DNA from: Sulfurimicrobium sp964552675 | Lineage (GTDB): Bacteria; Pseudomonadota; Gammaproteobacteria; Burkholderiales; Sulfuricellaceae | DNA: 64,000 nucleotides | NCBI GenBank assembly: GCA_964552675.1 | Contig: CAZKHJ010000003.1 | Coordinates: 62,001 to 126,000, forward strand | Reading direction: 5' to 3' | Shown here: positions 1-7,877 of the stretch, one piece after another | Layout of the letters: every line of letters begins with the position of its first letter | Numbering within the stretch: the stretch's first letter is position 1 | The notes under the pieces: model-generated | The model's database searches: none | Told to the model about the DNA's origin: nothing | What the model saw: the letters and a program-made list of their open reading frames with translations, nothing else | Position numbers and translations under genes: made by a program

Positions 1-29
1 TCCACCCAGAATGGTTGGCAAGGGCGGGA

Positions 30-1683
30 TCAATTGAACTCGATTTCGCCTTCTTTGAGTGAAAACGCCCCCTTGCCGCGTTCTACCTCGACACAGTGGA
101 TTTTTCCGCCGATTTCGATCTGAACGTTGCTGAACACGGTTTTTTCCACCACTACCCTGGCGTCCTCCGAGAGTTCGAGTTGTCGCGCCAGTTCATCCTT
201 GTCCTGCAGTGCCATTTCGATTGCTTGCTGCAGCGCGAGGAAGGTGTTTTCCGCCTTTTGCCGGATTTCGGATTTGATGCGATCGGGGTGTTCCTCGATG
301 AATCTGGTCAGCTTGACTACTTCGTCCAGCTCCCGGTTTTTTGCTTCCAGATGCTTGCTGGCGAGTCTCAGTTTTTCCAGCAGGTAGGGGTTGTTGCCCA
401 CCATTATCCGTGTTTTTACCCCCGAGGGTGATCCGATGACTGCCGCCTGCACCAGCAGGGTGGCTTCGACCAGACCGCCGATGATGCGTCCGTGCCCCGA
501 GCCCGGCTTGCCGACCATGATCTGATTGACGGCCGCCAGTTCGCTTTGCATGGCCAGTTCGTCCACCATGATGCTGTCACCGGCCTCGATACTGGCATTC
601 TCGACGAAGTGCGCGGCGAACGATCTGCCGCAATGGACGCGCGCGATCATGGATTTCTGGCTGGCGTCNNNNNNNNNNAGGGTGTTCGTGGACTTCGCCG
701 TGGCCGATGACGCCGCCCTTGACTACCACATCGCCGCCGGCATCGAGTATCGCGGCTTCGACCGTGCCGCCAATGTGAATGTCGCCGGTGGCACGAATGT
801 GCATGCCGGCATGGACATCGCCGCTGATGTTGACCATGCCCTCAAAATCAATATTGCCGCTGGTCAGATCCACGGTGGCAAGGGTGATGGTGGGTTCCAC
901 CGCCATGCCATTGTTGACTATCAGGGGCTGGCCGGGAATTTCGGCAATCAGGAAAGCGGGATCGTCCGGATCGACCATCGCCCCCTTTAACTGTGGCGCA
1001 TACATGGCCTCCTTGCCAGGTTTGGCGGGAATTACCTGTCCCAGTATGTTTTCCCCGGCTTCACCCAGGGTAGAGGGAATTTTCTGCATCAGGCGCTCGC
1101 CCTGATGCACCGTGACGATGCCGCCCAGATCGCGATAATCGGCGATGCCGCGTTCATCGAGGTGGGGATGGCGCTCCTTGGCCATCTCGATCAGGCACTC
1201 CAGTTTCCCGTCCTCGCCATGGATTGCCTCGCGCCCTTGCGCAAGCAGTTGCCTGTGGGCTTCGCCCCTGCTTAACACCTCATTCACGGCTTCATCCAGA
1301 ATGCCGCAAGTTATCTGCTTTTCCATCAGGGCGCGGCGAATCTGTTCCGCCGTTACCGCAGTGCCGCCGCAGGGGGGGGTGACGTCCAGCCAGGCTGCCA
1401 TTTTGTCTGGCGCAAGCTCCACGCTGACCTGTGCGTCGCGGGCCTCGCCGATCTCCAGGCTGAAAGGCTCGCTTGCTGTGGATGCCTGTGCGGCCAGCCG
1501 ATCCAGCGCGGCTTCGATCAGGTGCAAGTGACCGAAGCCCTGCGCGGCAATTTCCTGCCGGAGTCCGGCCTGGTCGAGGGGGGGATGTTCCGGCGCGGGT
1601 GTGTAATGTGCCAGCAATTGACGGCCATCTTCGCTTAATGCGAGGGTGAGCCCCTGTTCTAGAGCGGGCAATTCATTGAGCAT
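30..1683 (-). CDS. FapA/DUF342 family polymer-like protein, interrupted by an assembly gap
   Basis: The repeated short beta-strand pattern in the middle (ISGDVHAGM, ATGDIHIGG, AGGDVVVKG) is typical of the DUF342/FapA family, whose members are linked to flagellar assembly or surface processes but have no settled biochemical role. The ATG at 1683 is preceded by GGAG at good spacing. The frame reads about 335 codons to the ten-N gap at 669-678 and resumes in another phase at DASQKSMIARVHCGRSF, ending at the TGA at 30. The tail contains a charged helical stretch usual for the family. The phase change is explained by the arbitrary gap length, since both halves are strongly family-like. Total length would be about 545 residues. 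Specific function is unknown. Confidence 0.85.
669..678. other. Assembly gap (10 N)
   Basis: Ten consecutive Ns lie inside the FapA-like gene. The coding phases on the two sides agree only if the true distance is a multiple of three, so ten is a placeholder and not a measured length. Sequence just beside the gap is ordinary coding sequence. Confidence 0.98.
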
Positions 1684-1719
1684 ATCGTCTCCGCGCCCAT
1701 GGTTTCGGGCAACACTACA

Positions 1720-1845
1720 CTAGAATGGTAGCGTCAAATCTGGTGAATCCTTTAGCAGCACGGCGCGGAATGCTTCCTGAATGCGTCTGAGCGCCGCCTC
1801 GTTGTCGCCCTCGAAGCGTAACACAATCACTGGCGCGGGATATGA
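1720..1845 (-). pseudogene. Relic of the 3' end of a phosphomannomutase/phosphoglucomutase (AlgC/ManB-like) gene
   Basis: Read on the minus strand, about 38 codons ending at the TAG at 1720-1722 give PVIVLRFEGDNEAALRRIQ and continue to a DLTLPF terminus. This closely resembles the extreme C-terminus of bacterial phosphomannomutase/phosphoglucomutase, where the segment follows the phosphate-binding loop (RASNT-P). Upstream the frame loses similarity near 1840 and meets an in-frame TAG at 1864-1866. There is no start codon, and the Nudix gene begins its 3' end only 30 bases away. I read it as the stub left when the rest of the gene was deleted or replaced. The match is from memory of the family, not a search. 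Confidence 0.6.
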
Positions 1846-1894
1846 CGGCGCTGTGGCGTGTGGCTATGATCCTGCGCTTTTTCAGTGCATTCCT

Positions 1895-2479
1895 TCAGGG
1901 GATGAAGTCGTGCGGCGTGGCCGAAGGATAGAGCGCATTTTGGTTCGAGACAGGGTGGATGTCGCCGAGGTGAAAGCCGAAAGCACCATGTTTGCGTTCC
2001 GTAAAATACAGCTGCAAAGTGCGGCGCACGCTGGCGAAGGCGATTTCGCCCCAGGGCAAATCCTGCTCCGTGAACAGCCGTACTTCCAGACTTTCCGTGC
2101 CGGGGCCAAAATCGGGGCGTAGCAGGCGGGCGCGAAAAAAGAGGTGTACCTGGCTGATATGCGGCACGTTGAGCAGCGTGTACAGCGCCCCGATTTCGAC
2201 CTCGGCCAGGGCTTCCTCGAAGGTTTCCCGTGCGGCGGCCTGCGTGGTGGTTTCGCTGTTTTCCATGAAACCTGCGGGCAGCGTCCAGAAACCATGACGC
2301 GGTTCGATGGCGCGACGGCAGAGAAGAATCCGGTCTTCCCATTCGGGAATGGTGCCGACCACCAGTTTCGGGTTCTGGTAATGAATAGTGTGGCAGGCGT
2401 CGCAGACATAGCGCGGCAGATGATCTCCCGCCGGAATGCACAGACTGACTTTGGCGCCGCAATGACTGCAGAAATTCAT
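1895..2479 (-). CDS. Nudix hydrolase with N-terminal zinc ribbon (NudC/ADP-ribose pyrophosphatase-like)
   Basis: A 194-residue protein likely to cleave a nucleoside diphosphate linked to another moiety. It opens with MNFCSHCGAKV and then YVCDACHTIHYQNPK, a four-cysteine zinc ribbon as in NADH pyrophosphatase relatives. The Nudix box follows at about residues 68-90: G-x5-E (GFMENSE), then REtfEEa. The open frame extends upstream to 2683, but the family N-terminus (zinc ribbon) begins at the ATG at 2479, so I chose that start. It stands alone on this strand, between the phosphomannomutase relic and a divergent ankyrin gene. The exact substrate cannot be read from the sequence. Confidence 0.85.
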   Translation of the reverse strand: MNFCSHCGAKVSLCIPAGDHLPRYVCDACHTIHYQNPKLVVGTIPEWEDRILLCRRAIEPRHGFWTLPAGFMENSETTTQAAARETFEEALAEVEIGALYTLLNVPHISQVHLFFRARLLRPDFGPGTESLEVRLFTEQDLPWGEIAFASVRRTLQLYFTERKHGAFGFHLGDIHPVSNQNALYPSATPHDFIP

Positions 2480-2617
2480 GATGCTGCCATGAGGTAAGGT
2501 GGCCTGAATTATAGCAAGAGGCGTTGCCCGGTTTTGCGAAGGTGGAAAATGTTCCTCCGTGCCGATATTTTGCGCGGGGTGGTTGCGGGACAAAATGCGC
2601 TTTTCTGTGGCAGGGTC

Positions 2618-2646
2618 TTGCCATGCTGCCCCCCTTTGCCCACAAT
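2618..2646 (+). promoter_or_regulatory. Candidate sigma-70 promoter of the ankyrin membrane gene
   Basis: TTGCCA (2618-2623) and CACAAT (2641-2646) are separated by 17 bases and lie 27 bases upstream of the ATG at 2674. The -35 is close to consensus, the -10 only moderate. Prediction by eye. Confidence 0.4.
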
Positions 2647-2673
2647 TAGCCCAAAATACCATCAGGAGGAGAC

Positions 2674-3345
2674 ATGAAAACACAGCGCTTGGTGAGTGAG
2701 TGGGTGATTGTGGGGCTGGTGGTCCTGATCAGCCTGGGGGCGAACCTGCCGGATGCGGTGGCGGCAAACTGGGGCATCAACCGCAACTATCTCATCTTCG
2801 GCCTGGCCATCGTGGTGGTGGTGGCCTTGTTGCAGCATCTGCGCTTTTCCCTGTTCCTGGTGGTTGTGGTCATGGCCATTGGCGCCAACCTGCCCGGCGA
2901 CATGGCCGCCAGGCTGAATGTCTCGCCCACCGCGATGCTGGTCGGGCTGGTGGCCATGGTGGCGATTTCCCTGTTCAACCTGATCTGGAAGGTCATGCCC
3001 ACAGGACTGGAGCCCAAGGGCGTGTACCAGAGCGAGGAGGGGGTGCGGGCCATGGTCAACGCCATCGAAAAAGGCAATGTGCGGATGCTGCGCCGTCTTC
3101 TCGATATGAGCGTGGACGTGAACCAGCGCAGCGAGGATGGGGATACCCTGCTGATCCATGCGGTACGGAGCGGCAACCCGACGCTGGTACAACTGATCCT
3201 GAAGAAAGGCGTCGATATCCAGGCGCCGGGAAAGGATGGCCACAGCGCTCACGACATCGCCCTGCAACAGGGACACCTGGCGATTGCCGAGGCAATCCGT
3301 TTTGCCCTGGAAGACAGCCGCCAGGCGGAATCCGCTACGGGGTGA
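2674..3345 (+). CDS. Membrane-anchored ankyrin-repeat protein
   Basis: A 223-residue protein with a very strong ribosome binding site (AGGAGGAG) before the ATG. The first 115 residues are hydrophobic and hold about four membrane segments (VIVGLVVLISLG, IFGLAIVVVVALL, LFLVVVVMAIG, AMLVGLVAMVAISLF). From about residue 120 there are two to three ankyrin-type helical repeats (DGDTLLIHAVRSGN, DGHSAHDIALQQGH), probably cytoplasmic and protein-binding. No enzymatic motif is visible. The gene is convergent with the transglutaminase gene and the two 3' ends overlap by 11 bases. Function unknown; the ankyrin part suggests scaffolding or inhibition of a partner. Confidence 0.8.
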   Translation: MKTQRLVSEWVIVGLVVLISLGANLPDAVAANWGINRNYLIFGLAIVVVVALLQHLRFSLFLVVVVMAIGANLPGDMAARLNVSPTAMLVGLVAMVAISLFNLIWKVMPTGLEPKGVYQSEEGVRAMVNAIEKGNVRMLRRLLDMSVDVNQRSEDGDTLLIHAVRSGNPTLVQLILKKGVDIQAPGKDGHSAHDIALQQGHLAIAEAIRFALEDSRQAESATG

Positions 3346-5260
3346 AGCGCCGCACCGCGCGCCGGAGTTGCGGCAGCCAGGCGGGGTGGCGATGGTCGTA
3401 GCGCAGCTGGAGATAAAGCCGGGTGACAAGATCGACCTGGTGTGCCAGGTCGGGGCGTTGCCGCTTGACGCGCAGGGCGAAATCGACCGGCCCTTCATGG
3501 GGCAGCCTGACCAGGCCGCGCCGCGCCAGCCGGGCACAGAATCTCTCATAGGCAGCCTGCACCGGGTCCAGCTTGCGGCGCGGTGCGCGCCACAGCATCC
3601 ATGCCGCGATTCCCAGTAACAGCAGGGTAAGGCTCCCGATCATGGTGAGCGCCATCCCCTGCCATGACGCCAGCCCGGCGTGAAAGCGCGACAGGAAACG
3701 GATCTGCCTTTCCTCGCCGTAGCCCAGCACCCATTGGTTCCAGTTGTTGTTGATCAGGTCCCAGGACAGGCGCGCCCGGCGCAGCCAGTCAAGGTCGAGC
3801 TGCACCAGGGCGGGCGGCAGTTCGGCGCCGGGCAGGGCGGTGGCGATGCCGGATTCGATGCGGCTGGGCGAGACCGCCGCGGTAGGGTCGATGCGCACCC
3901 AGCCCTGTTTTTCCAGCCAGACCTCGGCCCAGGCATGGGCATCGCTCTGGCGCACGATCAGGTAACCCCCCAGCGGGTTCATCTCTCCGCCCTGATAGCC
4001 GGTCACCACCCGCGCCGGGACGCCCGCCGCGCGCATCAGCAGGGCGAAGGCGCTGGCATAATGTTCACAGAAACCGCGCCGGGTGCCGAACAGGAATTCG
4101 TCCATCGCCTCTCTTCCCAATAGTGGCGGCCTGAGCGTGTAGACAAAGGACTCCTTGCGGAACATGCCGAGCGCCTGGTCGACGATGGCGCGCGAATCTT
4201 TCAGCGTGGCGCGCCAATGCTGGCCGAGTTGCACTGCCCGCGGGTTGCTGCCCTCCGGCAGGGTCAGGGCGCGTTCCCACTGGGCATCGTCGAGATCGTG
4301 GCCAAAACGGTATTGCACGTAGGATGACAGGTCATAGCGGACGCGCTGCCGCACTGGCGCCGGGGCAAGAAGCTGCAAATCGCTGGTGACGTTGGCGCCG
4401 GGCGGTTTGATGGCGGGCAGGTCGAGCGCGAACAGCCATTTCTGGTTGTGGGGTTCGAGGGTTACGGTGTAGTTCAGCACCGGGCTGAGGCGCGTGACTT
4501 TCACATTGCTGATGGGAAGTGCCGGGTGCGTTGACCAGGTACGGCCATCGTAATCCCACAGCACCGGCCCGCGCCAGTAGCGCAGATGCTTGGCGGGCGG
4601 CGGCCCCTCGAACTTGACGCGGAAGGCGATGGCATCGGAGCCGATCAGCTGGCTGATGGCACCGGGCGACATGTTGTCCGAAAGCCCGGTCATGCCGGCA
4701 TGGCTGTCCCTGGGCAGGCCCCACAGCGGATTGATGCGGGGGAAGAAGACAAACAGCACCAGCATCAGCGGTACCGCCTGAAGCAGCAGAATGCCTGCCA
4801 GGCGCAGCCGGGGGCGGGTGGCGAGCCCGTTGTTGAGATCGCTGCAGGCGATCATGGTGGCGGTGGCGACCAGCACGACCAGCAGCAGATACAGCGCGGT
4901 GGGGATACTCTGGGAATAGAGAAAGTTGGTGATCACCAGAAAATAGCCGAGGAAGATCACCACCATGGTGTCGCGCAGGGTACGCATCTCCATCAGCTTG
5001 AGGGCGATCATGGCGACCAGCAGCGCCACGCCGGCGTCGCGCCCGAACAGGGTGTGGTAGTGCGAAACAACGCCCGCCGTGGCGGCGCCGGCCAGCAGGA
5101 ACAGCAGCCACTTTTTTGGCAACTCGCGTTCGCCCCGCGTGATTGCCAGCCGCCAGGCGCCCAGCGCCAGGCACAGCGGGCCGACCCACCAGGGCAGGCG
5201 CTCCAGGTGGGGCGCGGCAGCCAGGGCAAGGGAGGCCAGCAGCCAGGCGAGCTTGCTCAT
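3335..5260 (-). CDS. TgpA-like membrane transglutaminase (DUF3488 - transglutaminase core - DUF4129)
   Basis: A 641-residue inner-membrane protein. The N-terminal ~190 residues carry a cluster of membrane helices (DUF3488). A periplasmic transglutaminase core follows, with the catalytic triad in family context: Cys398 (RRGFCEHYA), His442 (DAHAWAEVW) and Asp458 (RIDPTAA). One more helix near 545-570 precedes a C-terminal DUF4129-like segment. I use the ATG at 5260 because it overlaps the stop of the upstream DUF58 gene as ATGA, implying translational coupling. The MoxR-DUF58-TgpA order is a common bacterial trio; P. aeruginosa TgpA is essential there, but the substrate is not known. The 3' end overlaps the convergent ankyrin gene. 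Confidence 0.92.
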   Translation of the reverse strand: MSKLAWLLASLALAAAPHLERLPWWVGPLCLALGAWRLAITRGERELPKKWLLFLLAGAATAGVVSHYHTLFGRDAGVALLVAMIALKLMEMRTLRDTMVVIFLGYFLVITNFLYSQSIPTALYLLLVVLVATATMIACSDLNNGLATRPRLRLAGILLLQAVPLMLVLFVFFPRINPLWGLPRDSHAGMTGLSDNMSPGAISQLIGSDAIAFRVKFEGPPPAKHLRYWRGPVLWDYDGRTWSTHPALPISNVKVTRLSPVLNYTVTLEPHNQKWLFALDLPAIKPPGANVTSDLQLLAPAPVRQRVRYDLSSYVQYRFGHDLDDAQWERALTLPEGSNPRAVQLGQHWRATLKDSRAIVDQALGMFRKESFVYTLRPPLLGREAMDEFLFGTRRGFCEHYASAFALLMRAAGVPARVVTGYQGGEMNPLGGYLIVRQSDAHAWAEVWLEKQGWVRIDPTAAVSPSRIESGIATALPGAELPPALVQLDLDWLRRARLSWDLINNNWNQWVLGYGEERQIRFLSRFHAGLASWQGMALTMIGSLTLLLLGIAAWMLWRAPRRKLDPVQAAYERFCARLARRGLVRLPHEGPVDFALRVKRQRPDLAHQVDLVTRLYLQLRYDHRHPAWLPQLRRAVRRFTP

Positions 5261-6219
5261 GAGCCAAACAGTGCCAATGCTTCCAGACACTGACGGTAGT
5301 GTGCCGGGCCGGTGGCGGGAGCAAGGGTTTTCTCCGGCAGGCGCAGGCCGTAACGCTGGCCAGCCGCATCCGCATCCAGCACCCAGCGGGTGAGGCGCGA
5401 CAGTCTGGCTTCGGCTTCCATGCCGGGCAGCGTGTCCCAGTCCAGCCAGACTTCCTGCTGTACTTCACCATCGAACTGCTTGGTGAGCATGCCCTGTTCG
5501 CGCGCCACTGCCTTCCATGCCACATGACGCAGCGAATCACCGTTGTGATAGGTGCGCAGGCCGCTGAAATCGTCCTGCCCTTCGCCCTGTATCAGGCCTT
5601 GCCCGGTTTGTTCCTGCGCCTGCGCCATGGGCAGGGGGAGCGCCTCGGCGGCCGGGTGGGGGTAGACCAGGCAGCTCATGTCCAGGTTGAGATGGGTCCA
5701 GACGCGGAACAGGCCGAGCGGGAAGGTGCTGAACAGGGTGAAGCGCCCGGCGTGCAGCCATCCGCGCCGGCTGGCCGGGAGCGAGAATTCCAGGCAGGTG
5801 GCCTGGCCAGGCGCAAGATCCGCGCAAGGCCCATTTTTTTGGGCCATGCCCAGGCCGACCGCGTAACGCGGCATACTGCCCGGATTGTCGAGACAGACAC
5901 GGAAACGGGCCTCCTGCCCGGCGAATACCGGCGCGCTTTTGCCGGCGCTGACCGTGAGGCGGGCCAGATTGCGGTAGGTGTGCAGAATGGAAACGATCGC
6001 CAGGCTGCCGAGCAGGAAAGTCAGCACGAAACCCATGCTGTTGGCGTAGTTGATCGAACCCAGCAGCATCACCAGCAGCATCAGGGCAAAGATCAGCCCA
6101 TGCCGCGTGGGCAGGATGTAAAGGCGACGCTGGGTGAGGGTGACCGGTCCGCTTTCCGGGGCAGGGCGCAGGACGCGCTCAAGGAAGGGCAGCCATGAGG
6201 CGGCGCGGTGCTGGAGCAT
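5257..6219 (-). CDS. DUF58 domain membrane protein
   Basis: A 320-residue protein with two adjacent membrane helices near residues 37-80 (GLIFALMLLVMLLG, GFVLTFLLGSLAIVSIL). The rest is soluble and contains the DUF58 signature around residue 215 (FSGLRTYHNGDSLRHVAWK). DUF58 proteins are regularly encoded beside MoxR ATPases and transglutaminase-like proteins and resemble a von Willebrand A fold. The gene starts 2 bases after the MoxR stop and its own stop overlaps the start of the transglutaminase gene, so the three are almost surely one transcript. A cell-envelope role is likely, but the detail is unknown. Confidence 0.9.
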   Translation of the reverse strand: MLQHRAASWLPFLERVLRPAPESGPVTLTQRRLYILPTRHGLIFALMLLVMLLGSINYANSMGFVLTFLLGSLAIVSILHTYRNLARLTVSAGKSAPVFAGQEARFRVCLDNPGSMPRYAVGLGMAQKNGPCADLAPGQATCLEFSLPASRRGWLHAGRFTLFSTFPLGLFRVWTHLNLDMSCLVYPHPAAEALPLPMAQAQEQTGQGLIQGEGQDDFSGLRTYHNGDSLRHVAWKAVAREQGMLTKQFDGEVQQEVWLDWDTLPGMEAEARLSRLTRWVLDADAAGQRYGLRLPEKTLAPATGPAHYRQCLEALALFGS

Positions 6220-6221
6220 GG

Positions 6222-7142
6222 TCAGGGGATAGGGACAGCGGTGAGCAGATAGGCAGCCAGGGAGGCACCTGATTCGCCGCTGAATTCGCCACCGGGGCGC
6301 AGGCGGTGTCCGGCTACCGCTGGCAGCACGGCCTGCACATCTTCCGGCAGCACCGCATCGCGGCCGCCGATCAGCGCCCAGGCACGGGCAGCATGCAGCA
6401 ATGCCAGCGCAGCGCGCGGCGACAGGCCGCTGTGAAAACGCGGCGCCTGCCGGGTGAAGGCCAGCAGGGCCTGAATATAGTCGAGCAGGGCATCGGCCGC
6501 ATACACTTCGCTGGCGGCCTGTTGCAGGGACCGCAATGCCACTGGCGTGAGGCAGGGTTGCAGCCCGGCGAGCAGTTCGCGCCGGTCCTTCCCTTGCAGC
6601 AGCGCCCGTTCGGCCGCGGCATCCGGGTAACCCAGCTCGATGCGCATGAGAAAGCGGTCGAGCTGGGATTCGGGCAAGGGAAAGGTGCCCACCTGGTAAG
6701 CCGGGTTTTGCGTGGCAATGACAAAAAATGGCTCGGGCAGGGGGCGGGTTTCACCTTCCACCGTTACCTGGTGTTCTTCCATCGCTTCCAGCAGCGCGCT
6801 CTGCGCCTTGGGGGTGGCGCGGTTCACTTCGTCGGCGAGAATCAGCTGGGCGAACACCGGGCCGGGATGGAACTTGAAGCTGGCGCTGTCGCGGTCATAC
6901 ACCGACACGCCGAGGATGTCCGCCGGCAGGAGATCGCTGGTGAACTGGATGCGCTGGAAATCGAGGCCGAGCGTCCTGGCCAGGACATGAGCCAGGGTGG
7001 TCTTGCCGACGCCGGGCAGATCCTCGATCAGCAGGTGGCCGCGCGCCAGCAGGCAGGCGAGGGCCAGACGGATCTGCCGCTCCTTGCCGAGGATGACCTG
7101 GGATGCCTGTTCAATTGCCTGTGCGATGAGTTTTCGCGTCAT
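6222..7142 (-). CDS. MoxR-family AAA+ ATPase
   Basis: A 306-residue AAA+ ATPase with Walker A LPGVGKTTLA near residue 43, Walker B ILADEVNRA near 105, sensor-1 region VIATQNP, and the C-terminal lid of the MoxR group. MoxR ATPases act as chaperone-like factors that mature or activate partner complexes, usually with a vWA-type protein; here the DUF58 product is the obvious partner. It is the first gene of the MoxR-DUF58-TgpA operon. It is divergent from the Yip1-family gene across a 105-base spacer that holds an inverted repeat. Confidence 0.93.
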   Translation of the reverse strand: MTRKLIAQAIEQASQVILGKERQIRLALACLLARGHLLIEDLPGVGKTTLAHVLARTLGLDFQRIQFTSDLLPADILGVSVYDRDSASFKFHPGPVFAQLILADEVNRATPKAQSALLEAMEEHQVTVEGETRPLPEPFFVIATQNPAYQVGTFPLPESQLDRFLMRIELGYPDAAAERALLQGKDRRELLAGLQPCLTPVALRSLQQAASEVYAADALLDYIQALLAFTRQAPRFHSGLSPRAALALLHAARAWALIGGRDAVLPEDVQAVLPAVAGHRLRPGGEFSGESGASLAAYLLTAVPIP

Positions 7143-7164
7143 GTTGTTCCTGTAATGACATTAG

Positions 7165-7183
7165 CTTGCAGTTGCCGTGCAAG
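7165..7183. promoter_or_regulatory. Inverted repeat in the moxR / yip1 divergent spacer
   Basis: CTTGCA and TGCAAG form perfect 6-bp arms around a 7-base centre. It lies between two divergent starts, so it could be a regulator site or lie within a promoter, but a 6-bp arm can arise by chance. No regulator is assigned. Confidence 0.25.
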
Positions 7184-7247
7184 GGGTTTATTGTAATCTT
7201 TGCCATCCTGGCCGCTGCAACAATAATCAATCAGGGGAGGTCGTACA

Positions 7248-7853
7248 ATGAATCTGGTCGAGCGGGTCAAGAATATCCTGTTACAGCCCAAATCCGAATG
7301 GGCCGTCATTGCCGACGAGGCGACGCCGGTTGCCGATCTTTACAAGAACTACATTGCGCCGCTGGCAGCCATCGGGCCGGCTGCCTCCATTATCGGCATG
7401 TCGGTGATCGGCATCAGCATGCCTTTCATGGGCACCATCCGGGTGCCGATCACCAGTTCCATCGCCCATGCGGTGACCAGCTATATCCTGACCCTGGTGG
7501 GCGTCTTCATCATTGCGCTCATCATCGACGCGCTGGCGCCCACTTTTGGCGGGGAGAAGAATCAGGAACGGGCATTCAAGGTCGCGACCTATGCCTCGAC
7601 CCCGAGCTGGGTGGCGGGCGTCGTGATGATTCTGCCGATGCTGGGAATCATTGGCCTGGTCGCGGCGCTGTATGGGCTGTATCTGCTGTATCTCGGCCTG
7701 CCGCTGCTGATGAAGGCGCCGCAGGAAAAGGCGATCGGTTATACCGCCGTGGTCGTGGTGGTGACGGTAGTGGTAATGCTGGTGATCGGCGGCATCAGCG
7801 GAATGTTCATGCCGGCGCCGACCATGCCGGTGGCCGGATTTACCCCCCATTAA
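7248..7853 (+). CDS. Yip1 family integral membrane protein
   Basis: A 201-residue, very hydrophobic protein with about five membrane helices after a short N-terminal soluble stretch (MNLVERVKNILLQPKSEW). That opening, followed by helices separated by short polar loops (GGEKNQERAFKVATYASTP), is typical of bacterial Yip1-domain proteins. GGGGAGG lies well placed before the ATG. Bacterial members have no established function; a role in membrane homeostasis is only a guess. It is followed after 24 bases by a secreted protein gene and may share its transcript. Confidence 0.85.
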   Translation: MNLVERVKNILLQPKSEWAVIADEATPVADLYKNYIAPLAAIGPAASIIGMSVIGISMPFMGTIRVPITSSIAHAVTSYILTLVGVFIIALIIDALAPTFGGEKNQERAFKVATYASTPSWVAGVVMILPMLGIIGLVAALYGLYLLYLGLPLLMKAPQEKAIGYTAVVVVVTVVVMLVIGGISGMFMPAPTMPVAGFTPH

Positions 7854-7877
7854 CTGATTAGTTCAAGGATTGCTGTC

